Positions 11,228-22,802 of a DNA stretch of 64,000 nt are shown here, in pieces. Origin of the DNA: Undaria pinnatifida (lineage: Eukaryota; Sar; Phaeophyceae; Laminariales; Alariaceae); the NCBI GenBank assembly GCA_012845835.1, contig JABAKD010000002.1, forward strand, positions 28,363,210 to 28,427,209, written 5' to 3'. Each line of letters begins with the position of its first letter. The stretch's first letter is position 1. The notes beneath the pieces were generated by a model, which saw nothing but the letters and a program-made list of their open reading frames with translations, was not told the DNA's origin and searched no databases. Made by a program: the position numbers and the translations under genes.

Positions 11228-11284
11228 TCCCTTTATAAAGGGACTTTGAAAAAAAGGGACTTTGAAAGTCCCTTTATAAAGGAT
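11228..11284. repeat. Hairpin-forming CCCTTTATAAAGGG repeats
   Basis: CCCTTTATAAAGGGACTTTG is followed after a few bases by GGGACTTTGAAAGTCCC and another CCTTTATAAAGG. The segment is self-complementary at two scales and could fold into a cruciform. No function can be assigned. Confidence 0.6.
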
Positions 11285-11659
11285 GGACGAAAGGATGGAA
11301 AGGCGTCGAAAAAAAGGAGACGTTTTCTAAGCATCCACCACACCAAGCAAAGCAAAGCACTCCGAGCTGTCGGGGTAGAGGGTGGGTCGGCGTGGACGCG
11401 TCGCATTACGACAAAGAGTCGGGGTTCCGTTTTATCAGGCAGATATATATGTTTACTGCCGGGAGAGGTGCGCTCTAAATACAGCTGTCGCTCGGAGTTG
11501 ACGAGAGCTAGTCCATTTTCGCCCCCGGCCGTGGATCACTTCGTCGGTTTGACCTTGTTGTCGCGCTTGGCCGCAAGCTCTTGCGTCGCTTGCTTCATCA
11601 CAGCTCTTCCAGGTAGCACTTTTATGCGGCGCGAAAAAACTTTTTCCGAAGGGAGACGT

Positions 11660-11911
11660 GTTCGATAGAGGTGCACACCATGCTTTTTTTTTGCTCTGAA
11701 GTTCCTCAATTTGGTGGAGCTCAAGACATGTCTTGGCCCCGAAAAAATCGATAAAATTTGGGAGGAAAAAAAAAAAAAATAACTGGTACACGACCAGATG
11801 AAACATCCCATGGTCTAAAAAAAGTTTTATATATCGACGACTTTGGGTTGAAGAAGCCATTTTTTTTCGACGAAAAGTGCTATCTATCTATATACCTCTG
11901 CATATCGTAGA
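11660..11911 (+). mobile_element. R2 MITE-like element, copy c
   Basis: Starts TTCGATAGAGGTGCACACC and ends ACCTCTGCATATCGTAGAA. Internal CCTCAATTTGGTGGAGCTCA and CATCCCATGG blocks match the family. An A run and a T run interrupt it. No coding potential. Confidence 0.75.
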
Positions 11912-12770
11912 ATACGTCCAAAATCGTCGGAACGCATGATGCATGTGGGGTCTGTAAATCGGGTTGAACGTTCCGTGCACACACTATATTCATTTTTACA
12001 CTATTGAAATACGTCAGTTTTGGGCGACACTCAAGGTACAGAGCCCCTCAAGCAGTCACCCTCAGGAGGCAAAAATGGCGTGTCTCGCTACCCGTCAAGC
12101 ACGTGTCACTGCACCGGGACGGATCCCGACGACGATAGAGGAAGCGCTCTATTGGGCGAGAAAAAAAATCTGACTAGTAACAGAGGGCTCTTCAATCCAG
12201 GAAGTGCCTATCAATTTAGTACCGTTGGAGCACCGTTAGCGTGTCGCAGTTTTATTGTGTGACAAATTCTGGTATGCGGGGTGATGATCATTGTTAAGTA
12301 ACTATTGTTGATATTGCCCTCCGACAATCATATCACAACAGATGTCGCTTCGATATCTGAATCGAATATTCTTCCGTAAAAGACAAAGCAGCAGCATTCT
12401 CTCTTGGCATACTTACAGGTCAGGGGGGAAAACCTTGTTCACCTCACAAGGTGCACTTTTCTATTTTGGACTCCGAAAAAAAAATCGGTTTCCGGGGATT
12501 TATTACATCTTCCTCCAAGCGGGGCATAGCTCGAAATAACTATTATCAAGTATAATTTAGGTGCGCATTTACCGCCCATAATATTATTAGTAGCACGCGT
12601 CACTGCAACAAGGAGCTGTGCCAGCACGTGCGCGCAGCATGGCTTGCAGTAAGATTAGAGCTCCTTGTACATTTTTCATTACAAAAATGCCGGACGCTCC
12701 AGGCCGTTGTTTAGAGACAGTATTTTGTTGCGCGCGCTCTTCCGGTAAGTCGACAAAATATATCCAGTCG
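11912..12770. other. Unassigned interval
   Basis: No gene recognised. Near 12300-12330 a stretch containing TGCCCTCCGACAATC has relatives at 19235 (GCCATCCGACAATGTGG), 20348 and 23768, so a further low-copy dispersed repeat is likely here, too diverged to delimit. Confidence 0.4.
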
Positions 12771-13030
12771 TTCTACGGTAGCCCCCCCAACTTTCCTTTA
12801 ACGAGAAATCGCCGGTTTCAAAACCAACGCTCTCCCGGTCGTATCTCACGAAATACGATGACCCTCGACACCACACCATCCCCGACGTCGTCGATCGATA
12901 GGCCTTTGCACACAAGAAAACATATAGATACTTTGGTCTTTCAATTGTATCCTTCCTTGTGTCGAGCAGCCATGAAACGTTCGTTAAACAAAATCGCTGG
13001 TTTTTGGGGGGGGGTAGATCGTAGAATCAG
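12771..13030 (+). mobile_element. R1 MITE-like element, copy 3
   Basis: A well-preserved member: left end TTCTACGGTAGCCCCCCC, right end GGGGGGGGGTAGATCGTAGA followed by ATCAG. The subterminal CCTTTAACGAGAAATCGCC and the right-end CGTTCGTTAAACAAAATCGC are inversely related. The interior has ATACGATGACCCTCGACACC and the CATCGATCGATAGGCC-type block. Confidence 0.8.
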
Positions 13031-14515
13031 TCTATCGAGCTCTCTTTTTCTCGGTCGTTTATCAGTTGCTACAAATTCGTTTCCAGACGGGAATTAATAC
13101 GCTCTCTGGAGCAGACGCCCACGCAGCAACCAGTCGGCTCACCCCGACTGACGAGCTTGCTTCCCGTGGGTTGTCAAGTCTGACGTGGCTTAGAAGCCAC
13201 GCCCACACGCTGACATCCTACCAACAGGTTATGCGCCTCGATGTACGTCAAGGCTAGCAGAGGTGCGCGAGGCGTCACGGGATCATCGAGAGAACGACTG
13301 CGGCCCGGGCTGTTGCGTGCGCTGTGAGCCTATCGGTGCAGACGCTATGTTCATCGTCATCTAGGGCCGCTGTTGCGAAAAAAAACACCTAAAAACGACG
13401 ATAAAATCTACTTCTACGGAGTTAATATACCATGATCGTGGACATCAGGAGCTGTTTACGGTGTCATCACGACTAAGCCAGCAACCCACAACACCAACGT
13501 ATGTACACTTCTGCACTCTGTAGGAGAGCCCTGGGCCAGCATTTGTCGCTGCATACACCCGACTGGACTGTTAGATGAACCCCAATCGACAACAAAGGGG
13601 TAAGACAGTGTGACACTATATGCGTCGTAGTCGCTGACGTTCCCAAGCATGTATATGTCGTTACACATGTTACGGTTCATGTAACCGGATGCATGTGCCT
13701 ACACATCAGTAGGAAACCCGAAGGTGCGCCCGCGGGTGACCGCAGACGCCACAACATGCCACGGCCATCGTCATGTGGAGCTGCTGCTGCGGGTTATAAC
13801 TGCTGTACATACCTGGTTCACTTGAGGTGGCGTCCTGATAAGTGAATACTGGTGTAAAACTCGAGATATCACTTGTCCAGCACGAAACGGTCTGGTTCGA
13901 AACTACTGCTGCCGCTGCTGCTGTTGGAGAAAAGACGGCTGACTGTAAAATCCGGCGCTCGATTGCCCGAGGGCCCTTCGAATCTCGACTGCTGCGGGTA
14001 TATCTCGCTGAGAGTGCTATTAATAGATACTTTGTGAGAGGAAGAACTCTTCCGAAATATGGGAGATTTTCAACCTGGTTGCCAGCGCCTCACGGCAGTC
14101 TCACCATGTCGCCTTGAAGTGAGCATCGAGCCTTCAGCGGTATAATACGAATCCCGATCATTTCGAGGAACACTGGACGAAAAAACCTCCTCCACGCGCG
14201 CGCAGCATCTCCCATCCAGATATATATCTTCCACTTATGGCGCGAGGACTAGCCAGTCCACCAACCAGCATCACCCGTTAGGAGCGACCACTGCACGACA
14301 CGACAAGTATTTCTCGAACAACTTCAGGCAGAAAACACATCACCGAGAGAATCAATCCGGGTCTCGATGCTATTTTCTCCAAAGTACCAGGTACTTACTT
14401 CATTTCATAGCGAAACCGGCGGCTTTGCTGGTTACGAAACACGCCAGACTGTGCGCCGGGCCGAACCCGCGGGAACATATAAAAAACAAACAGAAAAAGA
14501 GCTGGGGAGCGTTCC
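13031..14515. other. Unassigned interval
   Basis: No recognisable protein, RNA or repeat. The sequence has moderate complexity and few homopolymers. There is a short CTGCTGCCGCTGCTGCTG run near 13906 and one TACCAGGTA palindrome at 14388. Confidence 0.4.
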
Positions 14516-14519
14516 TCAA

Positions 14520-14975
14520 GTGCCTGAAATATCACCAACGAGAGACGGTCCCTGCCACACCGCAGGCGGCACTCGCGTGACCACGATCGTGACCCCGGGG
14601 CAAGATCACAACAGCTACATCCACGAGCTCACGCGGCGGCGCACCCCTACTGGTCTGGACGGAGGAGTCAATCACGGCTATGCATTTCACGGACACCATC
14701 CTCCAAGGCCTGAACGAGGAGAGCACAGGGACCAGGGGCGTCAAGCCGATGACCGAGAAGGCCCCAGAGTTCGATCGCCGGAAGATTCGATCTGTCCTAC
14801 GCTAGCGACCCTAACGGGCTGTCCCACAACGAAACGGGCAGTATCATCGGACGTAGCGCGATTATCGCAGCACCAACAGTAACGTCAGCACCTGACCTCA
14901 AGAGCACCATCTGCCATAATTGCGGAAAGGCAGGTCACAGCAAGGACGATCACGTCGTAAAGGGCATCTAGCTAA
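14520..14975 (+). pseudogene. Relic copia-type Gag with zinc knuckle
   Basis: Translating piecewise across frames gives a Gag-like segment (ESITAMHFTDTILQGLNEE at about 14664-14720, then FDLSYASDPNGLSHNETGS at about 14785-14840) ending in CHNCGKAGHSKDDH at 14912-14953. That is a C-x2-C-x4-H-x4-H version of the CCHC nucleocapsid knuckle, with the last Cys replaced by His. A stop follows at about 14970. At least one frameshift separates the parts, and no protease, integrase or RT follows, so it is a fragment. Assignment to a Ty1/copia element rests on the architecture and is inference. Confidence 0.55.
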
Positions 14976-15380
14976 CGGGTGAGGCAAGACGCCCGCTGGA
15001 AATAGCAAAGAGAGGCTTGATTAGGAGGTGGCGAGCTGGGAAGGAGCGGTGTTCGGTGCATAGGATGACCAAGCACAGCAAAGCCGAGCGTTACGTGCAA
15101 GGAGTTCCGCGTTTACAGACGGGTTGTACGCATACGGCGGTGCGGTGAGCGCCCAAACTCAAGTCTGTTTAAAAAGTTCGTTGACGACTTCGACAGTGGG
15201 GGTTCACGTTCTAGCTGGAGAAAATACTAGAGGAACCGCCCGGGCATCATCGCCACCAGAAGACGCTACATCAACGCGCGGCCGCCAAAAAGACGTTTCA
15301 CGGGGTCGCTGCGAACATAATCGCGTCGGAAATCTAGAAGTGCATCGTTTTTTCGGAATCACGACGGCAGGACTGACTTA

Positions 15381-15616
15381 TTCTACGATAGCTCCCCTCA
15401 AAACCAGCGATTTTCTTTAACGAACGTTTCGTGGCTGCTCGACAAGAGGAAGGATGCAATTGAAAACAAAGTATCCATATATTTTCTTGTGCGCAAAGGC
15501 CTATCGATCGATGACGTCGGGGTGTCGAGGGTCATCGTATTTCAGGAGATACGACCGGGAGCTGGTTTTGAAACCGGTGATTTCGTTAAAGAAAAGTTGG
15601 GGGGGCTACCGTAGAA
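15381..15616 (-). mobile_element. R1 MITE-like element, copy 4 (inverted)
   Basis: Reads on the plus strand from TTCTACGATAGCTCCCC to GGGGGCTACCGTAGAA, the reverse orientation of copies 1-3. The interior shows the complement of the family blocks (GATGACGTCGGGGTGTCGAG, AGATACGACCGGGAGCTGG, TTTCGTTAAAGAAAAGTTGG). Confidence 0.8.
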
Positions 15617-15639
15617 CGACTCGACTATCGAAGCTTCCG

Positions 15640-17560
15640 TAGTCGCCGCAGCAACAACAGCAACGCGGGGTCGCCGACACTTCTTTCGAGATCATATAAC
15701 ATAATCCATCTATATTGCCGGAAAAGAACGTCCTCTGGAATCGCCGCAACATCATCGATCATTCGGCCGGCTGATACACCGCTTCTGGGGTCGCTGAGCA
15801 TCATTGTCGTTTGGGACTGGGCGAGCGTCCATTTCTGAGGTCGCTGCACACCGTCATCGTCTAGATCGCCAGGAGGACGTTTGCACCGCCTGAGGTCACA
15901 CCAGCTCTCGGTTATACGGCAAGTGTTGTGTTCGTATAATATCAATAGCGCAACACCACACGCTCAAACGCAGATGCTCAATAGGTTATGAGACTGGTGT
16001 TGAGGATAGTTATCTTGCTACATACCCCAGCAGCTACTCGCTGATCAGTGACATAGCCACCGGTAACAAGATGGCCACAGCAGCAACTCCTACTGGGTCG
16101 GATAGGTGGACTAATAATCCAGAACGACCGTAATGATCACCACAACGAGTTCAGCTTGTTTGTGCACTGATTCGAAAAACGCTTCGTGATGTGGGGCCTC
16201 AATCGCCAAGTCACACGCCTTTGTCACCAGCAATATTGCTAGCTTCCGTGTCAAGCGCGGCGGCGATGTGCGTCAGTTAGACGAATCTTCTACACTACCG
16301 CGAAATGTCGTTTACTCAACTTTGCGCCAGATGCGAATCTTGTGCCCACTCGGTCGGATCAGTAATAATCAAAACCGATACAAACGAGCACCACAAAGTA
16401 TAGACTATCTTCCTTCTGTACTGAGGCAACAAGCGCATGCTGAGCGCTGATCCACCAAACCGCACAGCTTCGTTCACGGCCAATGTCCAGCTTCTGTGTC
16501 AAGCGCGATGGTGGGGATGTGCGACGGTTTCTTTACCTCGCATAACAACACGACATAACAATTCAAAAAGCAATCAAACGAGCGTCACGACCGAGTACTG
16601 GTACACGCGAGTGACTCACAGCTACAGAGCACGCTCTGAGAAAGTGTGCTCTTTATTATCAATATACTTTAATCGTCAACAGTCTGTAGCTTACACCCAG
16701 CCGACGATTAGACAGCCGACACGTCGAAATACTTAAGGTGTGTAGTCAAGTCCAACCCCATACCGATACACTCCAACGCACAATTTGATATTATGATTCT
16801 TGAGTTAAACGTACAGGAAGTTTAGTTTCGACTGCTGCTCTCGCTGTTAGTAATGGGCGTGACGACGAAAGGTTCCGAGCAGGAATCGATTTTGTGCTGC
16901 ATTTTTTAAGGGGGGAGCCCCAAGCATCAACAGTAAAGTGCTCCAAAACCACGAAGCAACCACGAAACAAGGAACCAAAAGCACCATTGTGTGTACCGCC
17001 TCGACTGTGTGGCAAGGCAGCCCGGTTGTGTCTATACCTCATGTGGGGCTGCACAGCAGCCAGAGTACGTGAACGCCTAGTTTCCGAGACACATTTCCAC
17101 CTCGTGTGATTGAATTTTCGTAGCAAATATAATTACTAGTTGAAAAGCAAATTGACCACACTGAACAGTAAACGGCAGTCATAGGTACCTGGTATGTACG
17201 AAGTTTCAAGTAGAAAGCAGAATCAAGTATACACACCAGGTACGAAGTATAAATAGTAGTACATAGGCAGCCGAGATTTGAAACCCAGCGCAACCGCAGG
17301 CAAGGTGTGGGTTCGGTCTACCCATTGGACGATACATCTATACCAGGTATACAAGAGGACAAGTACTCCTAGTACAGAATATAGTCAAACATGGAAGCAA
17401 GAGATACATATATCAACTACACCAAAGCCATGCTGCATGTCATCACGCTCGTCGTACAATATCATATACAGACAGAGTAGTGGAGTCTCTCCATAGTGCC
17501 GGTTGCCCGCTATACTGCACGTGAAACCGTTTGGCACATGCAAGAAACCCAGTAGAGGCA
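15640..17560. other. Unassigned interval with weak direct repeats
   Basis: Two diverged direct repeats about 250 bases apart are visible: GCTTCCGTGTCAAGCGCGG at about 16240 and GCTTCTGTGTCAAGCGCGA at about 16490, each followed by related sequence with AAACGAGC. Between 15640 and 15900 GGTCGC...CATCATCG motifs recur. No gene or RNA is recognised. Confidence 0.4.
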
Positions 17561-17567
17561 GTGTAGG

Positions 17568-17630
17568 AATAGTGCCGGTTGCCACTATAGTGCCGTTGTT
17601 TCCAGTACTATTGCGGCAACTGGCACTATT
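17568..17630. repeat. 16 bp inverted repeat (hairpin)
   Basis: AATAGTGCCGGTTGCC at 17568-17583 and GGCAACTGGCACTATT at 17615-17630 are complementary with one mismatch, leaving a ~31 base loop. A third partial copy (CATAGTGCCGGTTGCC) lies at 17494. It may be a terminal repeat remnant or a simple palindrome. Confidence 0.55.
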
Positions 17631-17782
17631 GGGACGTAACTACTATCTGTACAACACGAAAAAATATTTTTATCAAAGAAGAGTTAAAAAAAGTAGGAAT
17701 GCGAGACGGTGGACGAGACATGGCTACACGCGCGTGTCCTTCTCGCTGACACCGTGCGTACATACCAGGTATATACTTTTTA

Positions 17783-18286
17783 AAAAGGGTTTTATAGTTT
17801 CCGCGCACAGATTGAGTTGCCCCCGCCCCGCCCCCACCCCCCTTCCCCCTCCTTTTCAAACCCACCAACCCTCCGCCTCCAGCCCCTACGCGCTGACAAA
17901 TTCCGCGCTCCCCTCACCGGTTATACGGCTTACAGGACACACTTGATAAAACTGATGTATTTCCTTCCACAGCTGTCAGATTTTGCCCGCTTCAAATACG
18001 GGTTTTATGAACACGAGATCGTTTTTCCTAAAGCGCGACTAACTGCAAATCGTTTTTCAGGTTTGCTTCAGCGCCTATACCAAATGAAACGATTGACATA
18101 CACGATATCCAGGATGCACTTGATAAACTGATGCATTTCTTTACACCGCTGCCAGACTGCCAGATTTTGTCCCCCTCAAAAAAGCGTGTTATAGTTTCCG
18201 GCGCGCACAGACTGATTAACATCTCACCCTGTTGACCCAGGTACAAGCTACACTGCTGTAGTTCCCAGGAGAGTCGCCGACCTATA
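17783..18286 (+). mobile_element. R4 dimeric retroposon-like repeat
   Basis: Left monomer from TTTTATAGTTTCCGCGCAC through the C-rich CCCCACCCC stretch and GGTTATACGGCTTACAGG to CTTGATAAAACTGATG. Two right-monomer starts follow (CAGCTGTCAGATTTTG at 17972 and CCAGATTTTGTCCCC at 18156), so this copy carries an extra partial unit. It stops at GAGTCGCCGACCTATATCC without the usual tail, and an S1 body begins immediately after. Confidence 0.65.
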
Positions 18287-18294
18287 TCCTATCC

Positions 18295-18530
18295 CCCCGA
18301 CTGCATACTCGTATAAATTCGTGAGGACTTTTTCTTGTGCACAAATTGACTTGCGGAAAGCGCGAGGGCGTGAGTTAGCAACAACACTCGATGAATAATC
18401 GACGAGCAGTGGGATTGCTGAACCCTATGCGCGATGAAAATTGAAGGCAAGAACCGGGGGGGAAAAGGGGCAACACCTGTGACCTAGGCTTGTCCATAAG
18501 CTGGAAAGTAGAAGCGTGACGGAAAAAGAA
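18295..18530 (+). mobile_element. S1 SINE body, copy 1 (head missing)
   Basis: Matches the S1 body from CATACTCGTATAAATTCGTG through TTGACTTGCGGAAAGCGCGA, CTCGATGAATAATCGACGAG, GGGATTGCTGAACCC and the G run to CTTGTCCATAAGCTGG. The tRNA-like head is absent, as expected for 5' truncation. Confidence 0.75.
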
Positions 18531-18533
18531 AAA

Positions 18534-18672
18534 CTTAATGAGGACACACCCCGTAATACGCGCGATTGAATTATCACACACGGCTTGGATATACGACGTG
18601 TTTCGACAAAATCGTCGATCTCACAGACGTGGAGTGATTTTTTGTTTCAATAATATAGTCTATAATATAGAT
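18534..18672 (+). mobile_element. R4 3'-end fragment
   Basis: Starts at the R4 TTAATGAGGACACACC block and includes the CGTAATACGCGCGATTG, TTTCGACAAAATCGTCG and CTCACAGACGTGGAGTG blocks. It ends in an AT-rich ATAATATAG tail. Adjacent to S1, which shares the same tail type. Confidence 0.7.
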
Positions 18673-18694
18673 GCATCTCGAGCATTTCTTTACA

Positions 18695-18842
18695 TAAGAG
18701 ACGAGAGAAGAAAAGGGCTGAGGTCTTGTGGCGATAAAATTTCAGGCATGTGCCGCCGTGGTGTGTGTGCGTGTGGGGGGAGAATATCTTGCTTAAGTGA
18801 CCCTGGGTCTGAGTTATGAAAGGGAGGGAGAAAGCAAAAAAA
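18695..18842 (+). mobile_element. S2 repeat, copy 2
   Basis: GACGAGAGAAGAAAAGGGCT near the start and GACCCTGGGTCTGAGTTATG at 18800 align with 46880-47020 and 9015-9360. The TTAA at 18793-18796 is the unoccupied counterpart of the R3 insertion at 9213-9302. Confidence 0.55.
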
Positions 18843-18849
18843 GTGCGAA

Positions 18850-19690
18850 GAGATAACAAAAGGTACGACCAAGAAATTTTGATGACAACATATATCTTTT
18901 ACAGCGCGCAGTATGGGCCGGCCGACAAAAGGCACACTGCTAATCTGAGCAAGGGAGCTTGCATGTAGGCCTCTTGTATATACGAAGCGTGACGTCATCC
19001 TTAAACCCGACTTTCGAAATATGCGCACACGTTTCAGGGGAAAAAAACGCGTAGAATTAGCGCAGAAAAATATTTGTATCTCTAGCAGTAGGAGGTTTAG
19101 GTAACCTTGAACTAAATAAAAGGTATCATATACTTCGTACAAGAATACCAGTATATTTTTGAGGGGTCTATTTATATACTCGAGTAATACATATTTGAGT
19201 GTATTTCAACCTTTTACGATAATATTATTGTTGTGCTCGCCATCCGACAATGTGGCAGTGTTATATGAGCTTCAACGTTCATCGCTCAGAAGATCCCCCT
19301 GAACAAGAAAACCTCGGAATCAAATGGAAGCCTTGTGCAGATTTCTTTGGTAGGACTTTAGTGTAAGCGCTCGACGCTGATACTGCTCTCAAGAGGTCGA
19401 ATTTTTTTGGGGATTTTTCAACCCCCTCCAGAAGCAAAAAAGGAGGCACAAGGTGCCGAAGTGTCCGTCTTACGAGAGCGGTTCTTGGAAGAATGCAGTT
19501 CACCCTTCATGTGCTACCATACTCGCCGAACACCTCACGGCCCTTCGCGCTTGGTGCAAGCAACGTCTGCCTGGTTGGTGAAAAGCCGACGACGTGCTCC
19601 GTCCCGGCATAGTAGTAGAGATCGAGGGTCTATCGTCATACGACTGCGGCCATGCACAAACTGAGTACCAGTACACCCCCGCCTCCCCCT
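18850..19690. other. Unassigned interval
   Basis: No gene or well-defined repeat. At 19235-19290 a GCCATCCGACAATGTGG...CTTCAACG segment is shared with 23768-23810, indicating a low-copy repeat. Frames here are short and unfamiliar. Confidence 0.35.
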
Positions 19691-19694
19691 CTCA

Positions 19695-19772
19695 AGGGCC
19701 CCTAAACCCCTCCCGACACTAATTCCAAATATGCTCGTGCCCAAAAATTGGCTTCCAGTTTCAAAGAGGTTA
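19695..19772 (-). mobile_element. Degenerate R3 copy
   Basis: GGGCCCCTAAACCCCTCCCG through CCAAAAATTGGCTTCCAG to TTTCAAAGAGGTTA follows the reverse orientation of R3 block by block, with many substitutions and a lost left TTAA. It lies ten bases from the well-preserved copy at 19782. Confidence 0.55.
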
Positions 19773-19781
19773 GTCTAATCC

Positions 19782-19871
19782 TTAACCCCTTTACAACTGG
19801 AAACCCGTTTTGGGGGACAAAATTACTTGGATTTAATATAAGGAGGGGTTCGGGGGCTCTAAAGCGGTTAA
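19782..19871 (+). mobile_element. R3 TTAA mini-MITE, copy 3 (90 bp)
   Basis: TTAA at both ends, CCCCTTTACAACTGG start and GGGGGCTCTAAAGCGG end, one substitution in the right terminal repeat. The interior GGGGGACAAAATTACTTGG is near the family consensus. Confidence 0.9.
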
Positions 19872-19977
19872 CGCCCTGGAAAAAGCAAGACATTTTCATT
19901 ACTAAGCGGTTGCTTGTTCTTGCTATATGTGGCCCCACAATAATGTGTGACACGTGTGCAGATATATAGCGCACAGA

Positions 19978-20283
19978 GCCTGGTATAGGTCAGTTTCGTG
20001 CGTTCGGGTCCCCCCCGAGTTCATTGCATGATTGAATAAAAATTCGTTCGTAGGGACATTTTCTTGTGCAGAAATTGACTTGCGGAAAGCGCGAGAGCTT
20101 GTGAGTTAGCAACACTCGATGAAAAATCGACCATCAGTGGGATTGCTGAACCCTACGTATGCGCGACAAAAGTTGAAAGCAGCAAAGAGAACCGGGGGGG
20201 GGGGGAGGGACGACACCTGTGAGACCACGGCTTGTCCAGAAGCTGGGGAAAGTAGACAAGTGCGAAAAAAGAACAAGAAACAC
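19978..20283 (+). mobile_element. S1 SINE, copy 2 (partial head)
   Basis: Begins within the tRNA-like head (CCTGGTATAGGTCAGTTTCG, GCGTTCGGGTCC as a B-box relic) and continues through the S1 body with TTGACTTGCGGAAAGCGCGA, CTCGATGAAAAATCGACC and a 13-base G run. It ends at CTTGTCCAGAAGCTGG. Confidence 0.75.
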
Positions 20284-20289
20284 ACACAG

Positions 20290-22030
20290 ACATATACACA
20301 GCTGACCAACACGGCAGTTTGGTTTGTCCTGTAGCAGGATTATCCTGTTGACCATCCGACAATGTGCGGCAGGAGTAAACCTGTTAGCACCGCACTCCCG
20401 ACATGGGCGCAAAGCACTTGGAGTTAGACTACGAGAAAAATAAAGATATGGAAATGGGTTAAGCGTCGATCACTCACACGCATCCCCTACCATGTAGTTT
20501 TTGTTTTCGCCTCTTTTTTCTGTAGCGGTTTATAACTGATCGACGAGCTAAAGCTTAGGCTGCACGTTGCACGTGGTACACCGGAAAAAACACGTCAAAG
20601 CCACAGGTCCCCTACTGAATCAACATTCCTACCCATACCCTAGGAAGCCCCTCGGTAAAGTGTCGGCACTTCAGCCCGCCCATACCCAATGAAGCGAGTA
20701 ACGTACACGATATCCAGGATACACTTTGTCCTCTGTGCGTCCGGCCGCTCTTGCGGATCCATATACCCTCCACAGGGGTTTCAGGGGGTTGCATAGCTTG
20801 CCCCGGGGAGCTTTGTTCTCGTAATCCGCTGTATTTTTTTTCTTCGCTCGTGCCCCATGTCGAGCACAAATGGGAACGAGTGACCTCGGCACTGCCCCCC
20901 CGCCATATATTTTTATGTGCTGTCTTTGTCGAGCGTCACACCACTCTATCCAGTCTATGATTGTGGTGTGACCCCGAACACTCACCCCACCAAGGTCGTG
21001 GTGCTCGTGACACCCCTCACAACGACATGGCTATACGCCCCCTTAATCTTGGCGTCGTCATCAGGACACCTATCTTCCACTGGGCATCGCTAGGTTCCCT
21101 GCCGGACCAATACGCCCATTCCATGTGTAGGAAAACCCTTAGCAACGTGTCGGCGTACCTCTGGGCGTCCTACACATCACTAGGCACGTTGGTTCAGCAG
21201 GGGACCTCGCCCCCCCCCCCCCCCGCAACTACTCCCACACCCATGATACTTAAGTACTTGGGATCTACGATACATCATGGTAGTTAATTTATGCTATTTA
21301 TGTATACGATGTACTAGGCTAACCGCCTAGGAAGTCCTGCAGACAGACAAGGCGTTAAACCTGAATTTGCAGGTACTAGGGCTGTGAACTGGCCGACCGC
21401 ATAAGTCGCCAACGCGTAGTGAGTACGATGAAGCCAAAAGACCGGAACATTTTGCATCCGGCGGTGCCTTCAGCGAGGTTTTTCCAAAGTTTCCCTCAGC
21501 GAGTCCTCCGGGGACGGCTTCCCCCCCCCCCCCCCCGCGCGGGTGGGGGGGGATTGCGAGCCTTGATCAAAATCAGTTATATTGCGGAGATCCATTGTTG
21601 GCAGGATGAATTATCAAACAACAAAGGGGGGCGAGAAAAAGCACCAGAGAGGCCTTGTGCAAAAGCGCTTGTTGGCTACAGTTTATTTCGTTGGCTGGTC
21701 TTGCCAAGTATGCAGAGCCTCGATCGAACACAGCAGTTGTAGCGCAGGAGAGCTCGCCCCTGTAAAGTTGCGATGCTTCCCTTTTTTTTTATTTGTGAAA
21801 TTTCATCCTGTTAACACTGGATCTCCGTAAATCGTCGGCTGGCTTTGCCGCCAAGATGGCAACTCTCTCGTCAAGTCCAGCCAGCAGCTCACAACCTTAG
21901 CGATCACAGACACGCGGGCTGCTACGGGGTGGTGGTAGCACAACAGGTGCACCCTATTTTTCCGAGAGTGCACTACTGTTATTCAGGAGGAGGGTCCATG
22001 CCGGACCGTACGCGACGGCGGTATGTAATT
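20290..22030. other. Unassigned interval with C/G hairpin
   Basis: No recognisable gene. A GTACACGATATCCAGGATAC segment near 20704 is shared with 18098, a fragment of R4 neighbourhood sequence. A C run at 21523-21536 followed by GCGCGGGTGGGGGGGG could form a hairpin. Another C run is at about 21211. Confidence 0.4.
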
Positions 22031-22222
22031 AGACGTGCACAATTTTTTTTTTTCTGAGGCCCGTCGCGTGTTCACGAGGAGCCCCCATTCTTCACCCCAT
22101 GAAAAAGCACTGTTTTTTTTTTAGAAGAAAATCGACAGATAGATGCTCCCCGATGAACACACTGGAACCCCCCTGCCCCCCCGAAAATTTCGAAAATTTC
22201 CACGATTTCGACGATTTTGGGT
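22030..22222 (+). mobile_element. R2 fragment
   Basis: Diverged R2-like sequence (TTTTTTTTCTGAGGC, a block rich in A and T runs, then CGACGATTTTGGGTG, compare CCATTTTGGGTT in other copies). It runs directly into R6, as the full R2 copy at 22496-22802 does. Confidence 0.4.
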
Positions 22223-22450
22223 GATCCTCTGGCGGATGGGGAAAAATAAAGCTTTAGCTCACCACACTTCCGCGTATTTTCATACGCGTCGTGTGTCGAT
22301 TTAACTCAGTTGCTTTCGCAGCCCAACGCTAGCTGGCGCACCCTTCGAGTCCCATTGTAGGTATAGCGTAAGCTGTCCCTATCATTGGTCCTCGTTACAA
22401 CCCCGGCAGCGCAAGCTAAGAGCCCCGTGAGATAGAGAAAAGGTTTGGAC
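22223..22450 (+). repeat. R6 repeat, copy 1
   Basis: ATCCTCTGGCGGATGGGG, then CACCACACTTCCGCGTATTT, GTCGTGTGTCGATTTAACTC, CAACGCTAGCTGGCGCACC and ACCCCGGCAGCGCAAGC. Closely repeated at 22803-23006 and, inverted, at 29858-30006. Non-coding. Its nature is unknown. Confidence 0.8.
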
Positions 22451-22495
22451 TGAAAATTGCCACCTCCATTGTAGATCGTAGACGCACGCGCTACT

Positions 22496-22802
22496 CGATA
22501 CAAGGTGCGCACCCCGCAATATTGTTCAGGCCCTGGGGGTGGTTCCTCAATTCGGGAGCTCAGGGCCTCTTTTCCAATAAAAACGACTTTTTTTGGATAG
22601 GGAAGAAATATAACTGCGATACAAGTACCGTGGATGAAAAATCACGTGGCCTCTCTCTAGGTACTCCACGAGAATCAGATGCCAAAAAAATGAAGAAAAG
22701 AAGAAGAAAAAAAAACGGCGTATTTTCCCGACCATTTTGGGTTGAGGAGCTCCCTCGCATTAAGAAAACCATTTTTTTTCTCAGACCAAAAGTGCTTGCT
22801 TG
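22496..22802 (+). mobile_element. R2 MITE-like element, copy d
   Basis: Contains GGTGCGCACCCC at the left, CCTCAATTCGGGAGCTCAGG, AGTACCGTGGATGAAAAATC, CACGTGGCCTC and CGACCATTTTGGGTTGAGG in family order. The right terminal repeat is eroded where it meets the following R6 copy. Confidence 0.65.
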
